From assembly GCA_009360345.1 (NCBI GenBank), contig SPDP01000001.1, positions 1,364,001 to 1,428,000 on the forward strand: a stretch of DNA of 64,000 nucleotides. The letters run 5' to 3'. The notes under the pieces are model-generated. The model saw only the letters and a list, made by a program, of their open reading frames with translations. It was not told the DNA's origin and did not search any database. Origin of the DNA: Alcaligenaceae bacterium SAGV5 (GTDB lineage: Bacteria; Pseudomonadota; Gammaproteobacteria; Burkholderiales; Burkholderiaceae_B). A program made the translations under genes and the position numbers. Position 1 is the stretch's first letter. Each line of letters starts with the position of its first letter. This document shows, piece by piece, positions 35,367-44,245 of this stretch.

Positions 35367-35454
35367 CATCGCTCCGACAGACAAAGACCGAGGCGGGGCC
35401 ACGCACCCTGTCGCCCGAATGGCGCCCTGTCGCCGTTCCTCCAGGAGATACATC

Positions 35455-36432
35455 ATGAGCATCCCCCTACGTACGATCCAAACCCTGTTCGCCGCGGCCG
35501 TGTTGACGGCAGGGGCCTCGGCCCATGCCCAGGCCTATCCCAGCCGGCCGGTGAGCCTGGTTACACCCTTCCCGCCGGGTGGCGCGGCCGACGTCGTGAT
35601 CCGCCTGATGGCCCAGGAACTGGGCAAGGAGATGGACGCGACATTCATCGTCGACAACCGCGCGGGCGCCGGTGGCGCCATCGGCACCAGCTATGTGGCG
35701 CGCGCCAATCCGGACGGCTATACCTTGCTGCTGACCTCGTCCAGCACGATGTCGATCAACCCGCACCTGACGGCCAAGCGGCCATACGACCCGTTCACCA
35801 GCTTCACGCCCATCTCCCTGGTCGGCTACGCCACCAACGAGCTGGTGGTGACGGGCACGCTGCCGTACAAGACCGTGGGCGATGTGATCGCGGCCGCCAA
35901 GGCCGCGCCGGGCAAGATCGCGTTCGGCTCCAACGGGGTCGGTACGCTCAGCCACCTGATGGGAGAGATGTTCATGCAGCAGGCGGGCGTGAAAATGCTG
36001 CATGTGCCGTACAAGGGCGCGGCGCCGGCGGTGGCCGACACGGCCGCGGGCCAGGTCTCGGTGCTGTTTTCCAACTACGCCAGCGTGGCGCCCATGGTGA
36101 AGGCGGGCAAGTTGAACGGCCTGGCCATCACCAGCCTGAAGCCGACGCCGCTCGCGCCGGGGCTGCCGACCATCGCGGAGTCCGGTCTGCCGGGCTTCGA
36201 GGCCAACCAGTGGTGGGGCCTGTGGGGACCCGCCGGCCTGCCCAAGGAAATCGTCGACAAGCTCAATGCCGCCGCGACCAAAGTCCTGACCAACCGCGAC
36301 ACCATCAAGCGCTTCAATGCGGAAGGGGTGGACCTGCTGAGCGGTACGCCGGCGGACCTGACGGCCTACCTGCGGGCCGACTACGATCGTTGGGGCGAGG
36401 TGGTCAAGGCCGCCGGCATCAAGCCCGAGTGA
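35455..36432 (+). CDS. Bug-family periplasmic receptor (TctC-like)
   Basis: 325 residues from the ATG at 35455 after CAGGAGA. The signal peptide ends near HAQ-AYPSRPV. It is canonical: TPFPPGGAADVVIR, VDNRAGAGGAIGTSYVA, HVPYKGAAPAVADTAAGQ and WWGLWGPAGLPKEIV. The full PGG loop suggests binding of a di- or tricarboxylate through the usual carboxylate pinch. It leads an operon with two MmgE/PrpD enzymes, whose family substrates are branched tricarboxylates or hydroxy acids, so the ligand may be such an acid. Confidence 0.9.
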   Translation: MSIPLRTIQTLFAAAVLTAGASAHAQAYPSRPVSLVTPFPPGGAADVVIRLMAQELGKEMDATFIVDNRAGAGGAIGTSYVARANPDGYTLLLTSSSTMSINPHLTAKRPYDPFTSFTPISLVGYATNELVVTGTLPYKTVGDVIAAAKAAPGKIAFGSNGVGTLSHLMGEMFMQQAGVKMLHVPYKGAAPAVADTAAGQVSVLFSNYASVAPMVKAGKLNGLAITSLKPTPLAPGLPTIAESGLPGFEANQWWGLWGPAGLPKEIVDKLNAAATKVLTNRDTIKRFNAEGVDLLSGTPADLTAYLRADYDRWGEVVKAAGIKPE

Positions 36433-36481
36433 GTTTCCGCGCCATGCGCCCAGCCCTGTCCTTTTGCCTGAAGCCGTCATC

Positions 36482-37876
36482 ATGAATCCTGCCCAGCCCC
36501 CGTCCATCGCCGTTACCCATGCGTTGGCGCAATTCGCCGCCGAACTCGAATGGGATGCGGTACCGCCGCCCGTCCAGGCCCTGATGCCGGTGCTGATGAT
36601 CGATATGTTCCGCGCGGCGGCGGTCGGACGCGACAAACCGTGGACGAGCGCGACCAGGCAGGTTTTCGGTTCTGCCTCCGGCCCCGACTGCGCCAGTCTC
36701 CTGTACGCGGACGAGCGGGTCGAGGCCGGGCGCGCCGCTTTCATCAACGGTACGGCCGCGGGCGGCCTCGACTGGGACGACTCCCATGTGGCCGCCATCA
36801 TTCACCCCGGCGTATGCATCTGGCCCGCGGCGCTGGCCGCGGCCGAGATCGCCGGCGCCAGCGGCCGCGAACTGCTGACCGCGGTGCTGGCGGGCTACGA
36901 GGTGGCCATCCGTGTCGGCATGTCGATCCAGCCCGAGCATTCGCTGCGCGGCTTCCAGGGAACGCCCACCTGCGGCGCGCTGGGCGCGGCCGTGGCCAGC
37001 GCGCGCCTGTTCCGGCTGCCGGCCGAGCGCCTGCGCGATGCGCTGGGCATTGCCGCTACCTTCGCTTGCGGCCTGTCGCAGTTCTTCGTGTCGGGGTCCG
37101 ACATCAAGCGCTTCCATGCCGGCAAGGCGGCCGCCAATGGCATCGAGGCGGCGCTGTTGGCACGCGCAGGACTGACCGGTCCGCACGACGCGATCGAAGG
37201 CAGCCAGGGTTTCGGCCGGGCTTTCTCCGATCGCTTCGATCCTTCCACCGCGGTCAAGGACCTCGGCCGGCATTTCCCCACCGAATGGATCTCGCTCAAG
37301 CCGCATGCCGGCAGCGTGCGCATGCAGGCGGCGATCGAAGGCGCGGCGATGCTGGCGCGCGCGGGCGCGCGGGTCGAACAGGTGGCGTCGATGGAACTGG
37401 GCGTGCACGGCGCGATGATGAGCAAACTGGCGGCCAACCGGCCGGTCGATTACCAGCAGGCGCAACTGAGCACGCCGTTCGCGGCGGCGATGGCCGTGGC
37501 GCTGGCGCCTGGCCGCGAGGGGCCGTTGACGCTGTCGGTCGACGATTTCGAACAATACCTGGACGACCCCGGCATCCGCGACCTGTCCGCGCGCACCCGG
37601 TGCGTGGTCGACACTCGGGTCGAGGCGTTGACGACCGCCGAGGCGGTGCCGGCGCGCGTCACCATCACGATGAAGGACGGCAGTCGGGTCGAGCAGTTCG
37701 TCGAGCATCCGAAGGGTTGTCCGCAGAATCCCATAACGGCCGACGAAGTCGTGCAGCGATTTGCCGCGATCGCGGCGCCGAGGTTCGGCGCCGGTCCGGT
37801 CGAGGCCTGGCTGGAACAGGCCCGCCACCCCGAGCGGCTGGCGTCGGTGGCGCCGCTGTTCTCCTTGCGTGGATGA
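36482..37876 (+). CDS. MmgE/PrpD family protein, first of a tandem pair
   Basis: 464 residues from the ATG at 36482. It has AGGLDWDDSHVAAIIHPGVC (the D-D-x-H region of the active site), AVLAGYEVAIRVGMSIQPEH, FQGTPTCGALGAAVASARL, GSDIKRFHAGKAAANGIEAA and SLKPHAGSVRMQAAIEGA. These are the conserved family stations. It is clearly homologous along its length to the next gene, with matching IQP, RGFQ-T-TCG and K-R-H/I-A segments. The pair may be a heteromeric enzyme or successive steps; the family covers dehydratases, isomerases and decarboxylases, so no reaction is assigned. Confidence 0.85.
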   Translation: MNPAQPPSIAVTHALAQFAAELEWDAVPPPVQALMPVLMIDMFRAAAVGRDKPWTSATRQVFGSASGPDCASLLYADERVEAGRAAFINGTAAGGLDWDDSHVAAIIHPGVCIWPAALAAAEIAGASGRELLTAVLAGYEVAIRVGMSIQPEHSLRGFQGTPTCGALGAAVASARLFRLPAERLRDALGIAATFACGLSQFFVSGSDIKRFHAGKAAANGIEAALLARAGLTGPHDAIEGSQGFGRAFSDRFDPSTAVKDLGRHFPTEWISLKPHAGSVRMQAAIEGAAMLARAGARVEQVASMELGVHGAMMSKLAANRPVDYQQAQLSTPFAAAMAVALAPGREGPLTLSVDDFEQYLDDPGIRDLSARTRCVVDTRVEALTTAEAVPARVTITMKDGSRVEQFVEHPKGCPQNPITADEVVQRFAAIAAPRFGAGPVEAWLEQARHPERLASVAPLFSLRG

Positions 37877-37889
37877 AGCCGGAGCGATC

Positions 37890-39281
37890 ATGAAGAAACC
37901 GACCCCGACCATGGAATTGGCATCATTCGCGGCCGCGCTGACCTATGAGCGGCTGCCGGCGTCGTCGCAGTCCGCCCTGTTCGAGTTCGCGCTCGATTAC
38001 CTGCGTGTCGCCTCGCTGGGCGAGCGCATGTCCTGGAGCCGGTGGGCGCGCGATTACGTCAGGCAGACCGGTGGCCCGGGCGCGGCGCCGTTGTTGTTTT
38101 CCGACGGCCGCACGGACCCGGCCAGCGCGGCTTTCCTGAACACGGTCTATGCAGGAAGCATCGATGCCGACGATACCCACGTCGGTGCGATGCTGCATCC
38201 TGGCTGTATCGTCTTTTCGGCGGCTCTGGCCATCGGCCAGAGCCGGGGGCTCGCGGGGGACCGGGTTCTGGCGGCGGTGGCCGCGGGCTACGAGGCGATG
38301 ATCCGCGTCGCGCTGTGCATCCAGCCCAGCCATTTCAAGCGAGGCTTCCAGAGCACGGCGACCTGCGGCGTATTCGGCTCCGCGGTCGCGGCGGCGGCAT
38401 TGCTGTTCCCCGGCGATGCGCGCCGCATCGCCGAGACGATGGGGCTGGCCGCGTCGTTCAGCGGCGGACTGGTGCAGTTTTTCCATTCGGGATCGACGGT
38501 CAAGCGCATTCATGCCGCCCAGGCCGCGCGTTCCGGCGTGCATGCCGCCTTGCTGGCCGAGGCCGGTTTTTCGGGGCCGGTGGACATCCTGGAAGGGCAG
38601 GATGGCTTTGCCCGCGCGTATGCCGATCAGGTCGATTTCGCACCGTTGTCCGACCGGCTGGGCTCTTTCTACCGGATGACCGAGGTGTCGATCAAGCCGC
38701 ATGCCTGCAGCGCACGCGTGTTGGCGGCGGTCGAGGCGGCGGTCGACCTGTGCCGTGAGCACGATCTCGTGGCCGGCGACATCGAGGCCATCACGCTGGG
38801 CATTCCGCGCGTCATCCAGGGCAGGCTGACCGGCAATGCGCCGGCCAGCCTGCAAGGCGCGCAGATGAGCGCGCCGTTCAGCGTGGCGCTGGCGATCCGC
38901 AAGCAGATCCGCAGCGAGGTGTATGCGCTGAACGTCGACGATTTCGAGGCCGGACTGGAAGATCCCATCGTGATGGGCCTGGCCGCCACGGTCGCGTGCG
39001 TGATCGATGAAAAGGTCGAACATGCCAGTACCGCCGAATCGGTCGGGGCGCGCCTGACGCTGGCGCTGCGCGACGGCCGGCGCCTCAGCGGCTTTGTCGC
39101 CGCGCCGAAGGGCTCGGTATCCCGGCCGTATTCGCAAGAGGATCACGTGGCGCGCGCCCGGGCGGAACTGGCGCGGCGATATGCGCCGCCAGAGCTCGAC
39201 CGGCTGGTCGATCAGGTGCGCGACTTGCCGCGGGCGGCCGATGTCGGCGTGCTGGCGCCGCCGCCCGGCGGGAGGCCGTAG
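37890..39281 (+). CDS. MmgE/PrpD family protein, second of a tandem pair
   Basis: 463 residues from the ATG at 37890, after GGAG and 13 bases beyond the preceding paralogue. Equivalent landmarks are AGSIDADDTHVGAMLHPGC, AAVAAGYEAMIRVALCIQPS, FQSTATCGVFGSAVAAAAL, GSTVKRIHAAQAARSGVHAA and SIKPHACSARVLAAVEAA. Length and spacing match the first copy, so a tandem duplication followed by divergence is likely. It is followed by a hairpin and the convergent LysR gene. Product unknown. Confidence 0.85.
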   Translation: MKKPTPTMELASFAAALTYERLPASSQSALFEFALDYLRVASLGERMSWSRWARDYVRQTGGPGAAPLLFSDGRTDPASAAFLNTVYAGSIDADDTHVGAMLHPGCIVFSAALAIGQSRGLAGDRVLAAVAAGYEAMIRVALCIQPSHFKRGFQSTATCGVFGSAVAAAALLFPGDARRIAETMGLAASFSGGLVQFFHSGSTVKRIHAAQAARSGVHAALLAEAGFSGPVDILEGQDGFARAYADQVDFAPLSDRLGSFYRMTEVSIKPHACSARVLAAVEAAVDLCREHDLVAGDIEAITLGIPRVIQGRLTGNAPASLQGAQMSAPFSVALAIRKQIRSEVYALNVDDFEAGLEDPIVMGLAATVACVIDEKVEHASTAESVGARLTLALRDGRRLSGFVAAPKGSVSRPYSQEDHVARARAELARRYAPPELDRLVDQVRDLPRAADVGVLAPPPGGRP

Positions 39282-39299
39282 GGAGCGGCGGCCGCCCGG

Positions 39300-39329
39300 G
39301 GGGAGACGCCTCATGGCGAAAGTCTCCCC
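39300..39329. terminator. Hairpin between convergent MmgE/PrpD and LysR genes
   Basis: GGGGAGAC and GTCTCCCC form an 8-bp stem with an inner GCC/GGC pair in the 14-base loop. It lies in the 73-base gap between two convergent 3' ends. There is no T-tract. Probable bidirectional terminator. Confidence 0.5.
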
Positions 39330-39354
39330 GCCGCTTCGGTGGGGAAGGGGCGTT

Positions 39355-40290
39355 TCAGGACAGCGCGGCCGGGCTGGCCACACGGCCGCTGGAAGTGATC
39401 TCTTGCAGCCAGTCGCAGAACGCGATGACGGCCGGCGATTGGTCGCCTGAGTCCTGGTACGTCGCGTAGTAGCCGGCATTGCGCCGCAATACGTGATCGA
39501 ATGGCATGACCAGCCGGCCGTTGCGCAGCTCGTCATGCACGAAAGCCCGCTGCGTGATGGCGATGCCCATGCCGGCAAGCGCGGCTTCGACCATGACGCT
39601 CGCTTCTTCGAAATAGCGCTCCTTGTCCGGCGTAAAGCAATGGACACCGGCGCTCTCCAGCCAGTCCGACCAGTCGTGGCGTCGCATGCTGTGGTGCAGC
39701 AGCGGGGCGCCGCGCAAAACGTCGACCCCCGACCGGCCACCGCCGAGCAACTGCGGGCTGCAAACCGGTATGAGTTCGTCGGGCAGCAGCGGGACGCTAT
39801 GGACATTGCGCCACTTGCCGTGGCCGTAGCGGATGCGTACGTCGGCGAAATCGTGTTCGAAACGGACGCGCTCATTGGCGGCGATCAGGCGCACCTCGAT
39901 CTCGGGGTGCAGCAGGTGAAAGCGCGGCAGGTGCGGAATCAGCCAGTGGATCATGAAGGCCGTATAGGCGCGCACCGCCAACGTCGTGTGGGTGCGCTGC
40001 TCGACCAGGTCGTCGAGCGCGTCGCCCAGACGCGCGAACGCATCGGTGACCGCATGCGCGAACTGTTGGTTGACGCGATCGATCGCCAGGCTGCCGGGCA
40101 GGCGCTCGAACAGGGGAAAGCCCAGGTATTCCTCGAGCGTGCTGACCGAGCGGCTGACCGCGCCTTGCGTGACCGAGAGCTCTTCGGCCGCCTTGGTGAA
40201 GCTCAGATGCCTGGCGGTCGCCTCGAACGCCCGCAGGGGGTTCAGGGGCGGCAGGCGGCGGCGGGTTTTTGGCATGCGCGATTCGTCCAT
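39355..40290 (-). CDS. LysR-family transcriptional regulator, GcvA-like
   Basis: 311 residues from the ATG at 40290 (MDESRMPKTRRR), which follows AGGAATCGAG. The N-terminal winged helix contains LSFTKAAEELSVTQGAVSRSVSTLEEYLG, here split as ELSVTQGAVSRSV for the recognition part. The effector domain has GcvA-type features (LRAFEATARHLSF opening, PLLHHSMRRHDWSDWL near 210). It is divergent from the crotonase/Bug/SucCD-like operon and separated from it by 204 bases that carry a perfect 15-base palindrome, so it is the probable activator of that operon. Confidence 0.88.
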   Translation of the reverse strand: MDESRMPKTRRRLPPLNPLRAFEATARHLSFTKAAEELSVTQGAVSRSVSTLEEYLGFPLFERLPGSLAIDRVNQQFAHAVTDAFARLGDALDDLVEQRTHTTLAVRAYTAFMIHWLIPHLPRFHLLHPEIEVRLIAANERVRFEHDFADVRIRYGHGKWRNVHSVPLLPDELIPVCSPQLLGGGRSGVDVLRGAPLLHHSMRRHDWSDWLESAGVHCFTPDKERYFEEASVMVEAALAGMGIAITQRAFVHDELRNGRLVMPFDHVLRRNAGYYATYQDSGDQSPAVIAFCDWLQEITSSGRVASPAALS

Positions 40291-40430
40291 CTCGATTCCT
40301 GTTGGATCGCGCGCCCTTGGGCATTCGCGGGGCGCGTTTGCGAAGCGACGGTGTGCGCGGGCGTGGGGGCATGCGCCGGCGCATGAGCAGAGTTCGGGCT
40401 GCCCGGCCAAAAACTCGTTTGAATGCAGGG

Positions 40431-40445
40431 GTATCGGCCCGATAC
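40431..40445. promoter_or_regulatory. Perfect palindrome GTATCGGCCCGATAC in the LysR/crotonase promoter
   Basis: A 7-1-7 perfect dyad 50 bases before the crotonase ATG. A weak -10-like TACTAT follows at 40457-40462. The position relative to the predicted start fits a LysR-type activation site. Assigned to the divergent LysR gene by location only. Confidence 0.5.
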
Positions 40446-40494
40446 ATTGCGCTTCGTACTATATCTCACCCCGGGGTCCGGGGGCCCGTTCAAC

Positions 40495-41277
40495 ATGAGC
40501 CAAGAAATTTCGATCACGCGCGACAGCCACGTGTCCACGTTGACGATGTGCCGGCCCCCGAACAATTTCATTGACGAGAGCCTGGCCGGCCAACTGGCGG
40601 ACGCACTCGAATCGCTCGATCGCGATCCCGCCTGCCGCTGCGTCGTTCTTGCCGCGGAAGGCAAGCACTTCTGCGCGGGTGCCGATCTGGCGGGACGCCT
40701 GGCGCGGGGCGACATCCAGGCGGCGGACACCAGCCGGCACCGTCCGCATTTGTACGACCATGGCGGCCGGCTGGCGGGCCTGCGCAAGCCGTTGGTGGCG
40801 GCGGTCCAGGGGGCCGCGGTCGGCGCGGGATTGGGTTTGGCGCTGTTGGCCGATTTCCGCGTCGCCTGCCCGCAGGCCCGGTTCAGCGCCAATTTCGCGC
40901 GCCAGGGTTATCACCCGGGTTTCGGCCTGACGTACACGCTGCCGCGATTGGTCGGCGTGCAGCATGCCGCATGGATGTTCTATTCCGGGGCTCGCGTGAG
41001 TGGCGACGACGCCCTGCGCATGGGGTTGATCGACCGGCTGGTGCCGGCCGACGCGCTGCTGGAGGCGGCACGGCAGATGGCCGCCGAGATCGCCCGCTCC
41101 GGACCGGCCGCGGTGCAGGAGACCCGGGCAAGCCTGCGCGGCGATTTCCACCTGCAATGCGTCGAGGCGATGGCCAGGGAACGGGAAGTGCAGGATGCGC
41201 TGCGGCGGACCGACGACTATCGCGAGGGCGTGATCGCCATGAAGGAGCGCCGTGAACCCGTTTTCAGGGGGCGGTGA
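40495..41277 (+). CDS. Enoyl-CoA hydratase/isomerase family protein (crotonase fold)
   Basis: 260 residues from the ATG at 40495. Oxyanion-hole segments are GKHFCAGADL and GAAVGAGLGLALLADFRVA. The usual catalytic Glu of hydratases (in the F-x-x-P-E-V region) is not seen; the stretch reads FSANFARQGYHPGFGLTYTLPRLVG, which is closer to isomerase or other crotonase-fold chemistry. It leads a five-gene operon with a second crotonase, Bug and an acyl-CoA ligase-like pair. The reaction is therefore on a CoA thioester, type uncertain. Confidence 0.83.
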   Translation: MSQEISITRDSHVSTLTMCRPPNNFIDESLAGQLADALESLDRDPACRCVVLAAEGKHFCAGADLAGRLARGDIQAADTSRHRPHLYDHGGRLAGLRKPLVAAVQGAAVGAGLGLALLADFRVACPQARFSANFARQGYHPGFGLTYTLPRLVGVQHAAWMFYSGARVSGDDALRMGLIDRLVPADALLEAARQMAAEIARSGPAAVQETRASLRGDFHLQCVEAMAREREVQDALRRTDDYREGVIAMKERREPVFRGR

Positions 41278-41325
41278 ACGTATCGCCCCGCTTGCCGAGT
41301 TTTCTGTCGAACGTCCAGGAAGAGC

Positions 41326-42129
41326 ATGACTACATCGAATGACATTATTCAGACCCGCATCGACGATCGCGGTGCCGCCGGCCGTGTCGCCTATGTCACG
41401 GTAAACAATCCAGAGCGGCGAAACACCCTGGGCATGCCGGGCAAGACCGCGATCGCCGAAACCTTTCGGCGGCTGGCCAAGGATGATGGGCTGAGGGTGG
41501 TGGTGATTACCGGCGCAGGCGATAAGTCGTTCATCGCGGGCGCCGACATTGCCGAGATGAGAGATCTCGGCGCCGACGAGGCGCTGCGGGAACACACGCT
41601 GACCCATGTCGCCAACGAATCGATCCGGGCGCTCCCGGTCCCGGTGATCGCCCGCGTCAACGGCTGGTGCCTGGGGTTCGGGATGGAGTTGGCGGCGGCC
41701 TGCGACATGCGCATCGGTGTCGATACGTCGAAATTCGGCATGCCGGAAGTCCGCGTCGGCATTCCCTCGGGGATGGAGGCAAATCTCCTGCCCGCCTTGA
41801 TCGGCTGGGGCAAGACCATGGAGCTGGTCTTTACCGGCGACATCATCGACGCCCAGGAGGCCTATCGGATCGGCTTCCTGCAGAGATTGACCACATCCCC
41901 GGACCTGGACTCGGCCGTCGAAAAAATGGTGGGTTCCATCCTGCTGGGGGGGCCGCGTGCCATCCGGCTGCAAAAGCCGCTGACGCGCGATTGGGAACGG
42001 ATGTCGGTCACCGACGGCATCTGGCAGGGCATCCGCGCCTGCGTGGCCGCGCGGGATACCGATGAACCGAGGCGCATGATGCAGGCATTCATGGACCGCA
42101 AGCACAACACGCCCACAACGAGGGGATGA
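41326..42129 (+). CDS. Enoyl-CoA hydratase/isomerase family protein (crotonase fold)
   Basis: 267 residues. Oxyanion segments are DKSFIAGADIAEM and VNGWCLGFGMELAAACDMRIG. In contrast to the preceding gene, acidic residues typical of hydratases are present: Glu in FGMPEVRVGIPSG and Glu in SGMEANLLPALIG. The length is normal. A 48-base gap separates it from the first crotonase and 4 bases from the Bug gene. The two crotonases share only the fold, so they probably catalyse different steps rather than being a recent duplication. Confidence 0.85.
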   Translation: MTTSNDIIQTRIDDRGAAGRVAYVTVNNPERRNTLGMPGKTAIAETFRRLAKDDGLRVVVITGAGDKSFIAGADIAEMRDLGADEALREHTLTHVANESIRALPVPVIARVNGWCLGFGMELAAACDMRIGVDTSKFGMPEVRVGIPSGMEANLLPALIGWGKTMELVFTGDIIDAQEAYRIGFLQRLTTSPDLDSAVEKMVGSILLGGPRAIRLQKPLTRDWERMSVTDGIWQGIRACVAARDTDEPRRMMQAFMDRKHNTPTTRG

Positions 42130-42133
42130 CGTC

Positions 42134-43105
42134 ATGGATATGACCAAACTGCTGTCCGTGCTGTTGCCGGGCCTGCTCTGCGCGGCGTCTTTCGACGCCG
42201 CGGCCCAGGCCTATCCGAGCCGGCCCATACGCCTGGTGGTGGGCTACGCGCCAGGCGGCGGCACCGATTCGCTGGCCCGGGTGTTCGCGGACAAGATTTC
42301 CCAGGGCCTGGGCCAGCCCGTCATCGTGGACAATCGTCCAGGGGCCGCAGGCAACATTGCCAGCGACTACGTCGTGCGCGCCGCGCCTGACGGCTATACG
42401 ATCCTGATGGGAAACGTTGGCCCGATGGCGGTCAATCCCTATCTATACAAGTTGTCGTTCGATCCGATGCGCGACCTGGCGCCGGTCACGCTGCTGGCGA
42501 CCGCGCCGCTGCTGGTGGTGGTCAATCCGAAACTCCCGGTGCAGACGTTGCAGGACCTGGTCGCCCTGGCTCGCCGGCAGCCCGGCAAGCTGAGCTATTC
42601 GTCGGCGGGAGTCGGATCGTCGAACCATCTTGCCGGAGCATTGTTCAACATCGAGGCGGGGACCGACATCGTCCATGTTCCCTACAAGGGCGCGGCGCCC
42701 GCCGTGACGGACTTGATCTCTGGCCAGGTACAACTGTCTTTCCAGACCCTGCCGTCGGTCGGGAGCAACGTGAAGGCCAACATGTTGCGGGCATTGGCGG
42801 TGACCAGCGCGACGCGGTCCTCCGTGTATCCCGACGTCCCGACCGCCGCCGAGGCCGGCCTGAACAATTTCGAGGTCAGCGCCTGGTATAGCATCGTCGT
42901 GCCGGCCGGCACGCCGCGTCCCATCATCGACCGTCTGCATGACGAGTTCGTCAAGGCGCTGAACCAGAAAGAGGTCGTCGAAAAGCTCCGGGCCGAGGGC
43001 GCGGTGCCGGCGGGAACCACGCCGGAACAGTTCGGCGAGTTCATGCGGGCCGAGTCCGGGAAATGGGGCCGGGTTGTCAAAATCTCTGGCATGAGGGCGG
43101 ATTGA
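42134..43105 (+). CDS. Bug-family periplasmic receptor (TctC-like)
   Basis: 323 residues. The Sec leader ends near DAAAQ-AYPSRPI. It is canonical: VVGYAPGGGTDSLAR, VDNRPGAAGNIASDYVV, HVPYKGAAPAVTDLISGQ and WYSIVVPAGTPRPIID. It is embedded between crotonase and CoA-ligase genes, and its TGA is immediately followed by the next ATG with no spacer. A receptor in the middle of a CoA-pathway operon suggests it captures the very acid that the ligase pair activates. Confidence 0.9.
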   Translation: MDMTKLLSVLLPGLLCAASFDAAAQAYPSRPIRLVVGYAPGGGTDSLARVFADKISQGLGQPVIVDNRPGAAGNIASDYVVRAAPDGYTILMGNVGPMAVNPYLYKLSFDPMRDLAPVTLLATAPLLVVVNPKLPVQTLQDLVALARRQPGKLSYSSAGVGSSNHLAGALFNIEAGTDIVHVPYKGAAPAVTDLISGQVQLSFQTLPSVGSNVKANMLRALAVTSATRSSVYPDVPTAAEAGLNNFEVSAWYSIVVPAGTPRPIIDRLHDEFVKALNQKEVVEKLRAEGAVPAGTTPEQFGEFMRAESGKWGRVVKISGMRAD

Positions 43106-44245
43106 ATGTATCTCCTGGAGCATGACGCCAAGTGGCTGCTCGAGTCGTCGTCGGTGAACGTGCCGCCCGGCGTGTTGCTGGAGCTGGGGGGCACCCTGGA
43201 TTTGTCCTCGCTCCCCGATGGTCCGTGGATGGTCAAGGGGCAGGTCGCCGCGGGCGGCCGGGGCAAGGCGGGGTTGGTCAGGAAGGCGGCGACGGTGGAG
43301 GAGGTGGCGCGCTTGAGCGAAGCGATGTTCGGCACCTTGCTCAAGGGCAAGCGGGTCGAGGCCGTGCGCGTCGAACGACAGGTCGCCGCTGCGGCCGAGG
43401 TCTATATCGCCTTGATGGTGGACGCCGCGGCGGGCGGCGTGAGGGTGATCGTCTCGGAGCAGGGAGGCATGGAGATCGAGTCCGTTGCGCCGCGGGACCT
43501 GCGCTCGGAAACGGTGGCTGCCGACGCACCGGCGGTCGTTGCCTGCGTCGAGCGGCTGGTCCGGGGCATGGCGGCCGCCACGGCCGCGGCGCTGACGCAG
43601 GCGGCGCGAAAGCTGGCGGCGCTGTTTTTCCAGAGCGAAGCGTTGTTGGTCGAGATCAATCCGTTGTTCGTCATGGCGGACGGCGGTTGGGTCGCCGCCG
43701 ACGCCAAGATCGTGACCGATGACAACGCGCTTGCCCGCCAGCCGGGGTTGCAGCAGTTGCTGGCCGCCCGCGCCGCGGCCTACCCCGAGGCCTGGCTCAA
43801 GCAGGAGCATGGCTTTGACTACGTCGTCGTCGATCCCGAAGGGCAGATCGGCCTGCTGACCACCGGCGCGGGTCTTTCCATGATGCTGATCGACGAGCTG
43901 CGCGCCGACGGGCTGCGTCCTTACAACTTTCTCGACATCCGCACGGGCGGCTTCCGTGGCGATCCGACGCGCCTCGTGTCGGTGCTGGGATGGCTCGGCG
44001 CGGCACCGTCGGTGAAGGCCGTCCTGATCAATATATTCGCCGGGATTACCGATCTGGGCGAGTTCGCCGCGCTGTTGCTCGATGCGCTCCGGCAGGCGCC
44101 CGCGCTGCGGGTGCCGATGGTCGCCAGGCTGGTCGGCACCAACCTGGAGGCCGCGCAAGTCCTGCTCGCGCAGGCGGGCATCCCCATCTATACCGAACTC
44201 GATCCGGCCATCGCACATCTGCGCAGACATCTCGAATCATGCTGA
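43106..44245 (+). CDS. Succinyl-CoA synthetase beta-like subunit (ATP-grasp acyl-CoA ligase)
   Basis: 379 residues, SucC-like ATP-grasp subunit. Family features are WMVKGQVAAGGRGKAG (nucleotide lysine region), VEINPLFVMADGGWVAADAK (metal site) and AVLINIFAGITD near the C-terminus. The phosphate-loop region NFLDIRTGGFRGDP differs from the usual N-F-L-D-x-G-G-G-A. The N-terminus also departs from housekeeping SucC, so the acid is probably not succinate. It overlaps the alpha-like gene by 7 bases. Malate-CoA-ligase-type or other dicarboxylate-CoA ligase is possible. Confidence 0.85.
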   Translation: MYLLEHDAKWLLESSSVNVPPGVLLELGGTLDLSSLPDGPWMVKGQVAAGGRGKAGLVRKAATVEEVARLSEAMFGTLLKGKRVEAVRVERQVAAAAEVYIALMVDAAAGGVRVIVSEQGGMEIESVAPRDLRSETVAADAPAVVACVERLVRGMAAATAAALTQAARKLAALFFQSEALLVEINPLFVMADGGWVAADAKIVTDDNALARQPGLQQLLAARAAAYPEAWLKQEHGFDYVVVDPEGQIGLLTTGAGLSMMLIDELRADGLRPYNFLDIRTGGFRGDPTRLVSVLGWLGAAPSVKAVLINIFAGITDLGEFAALLLDALRQAPALRVPMVARLVGTNLEAAQVLLAQAGIPIYTELDPAIAHLRRHLESC

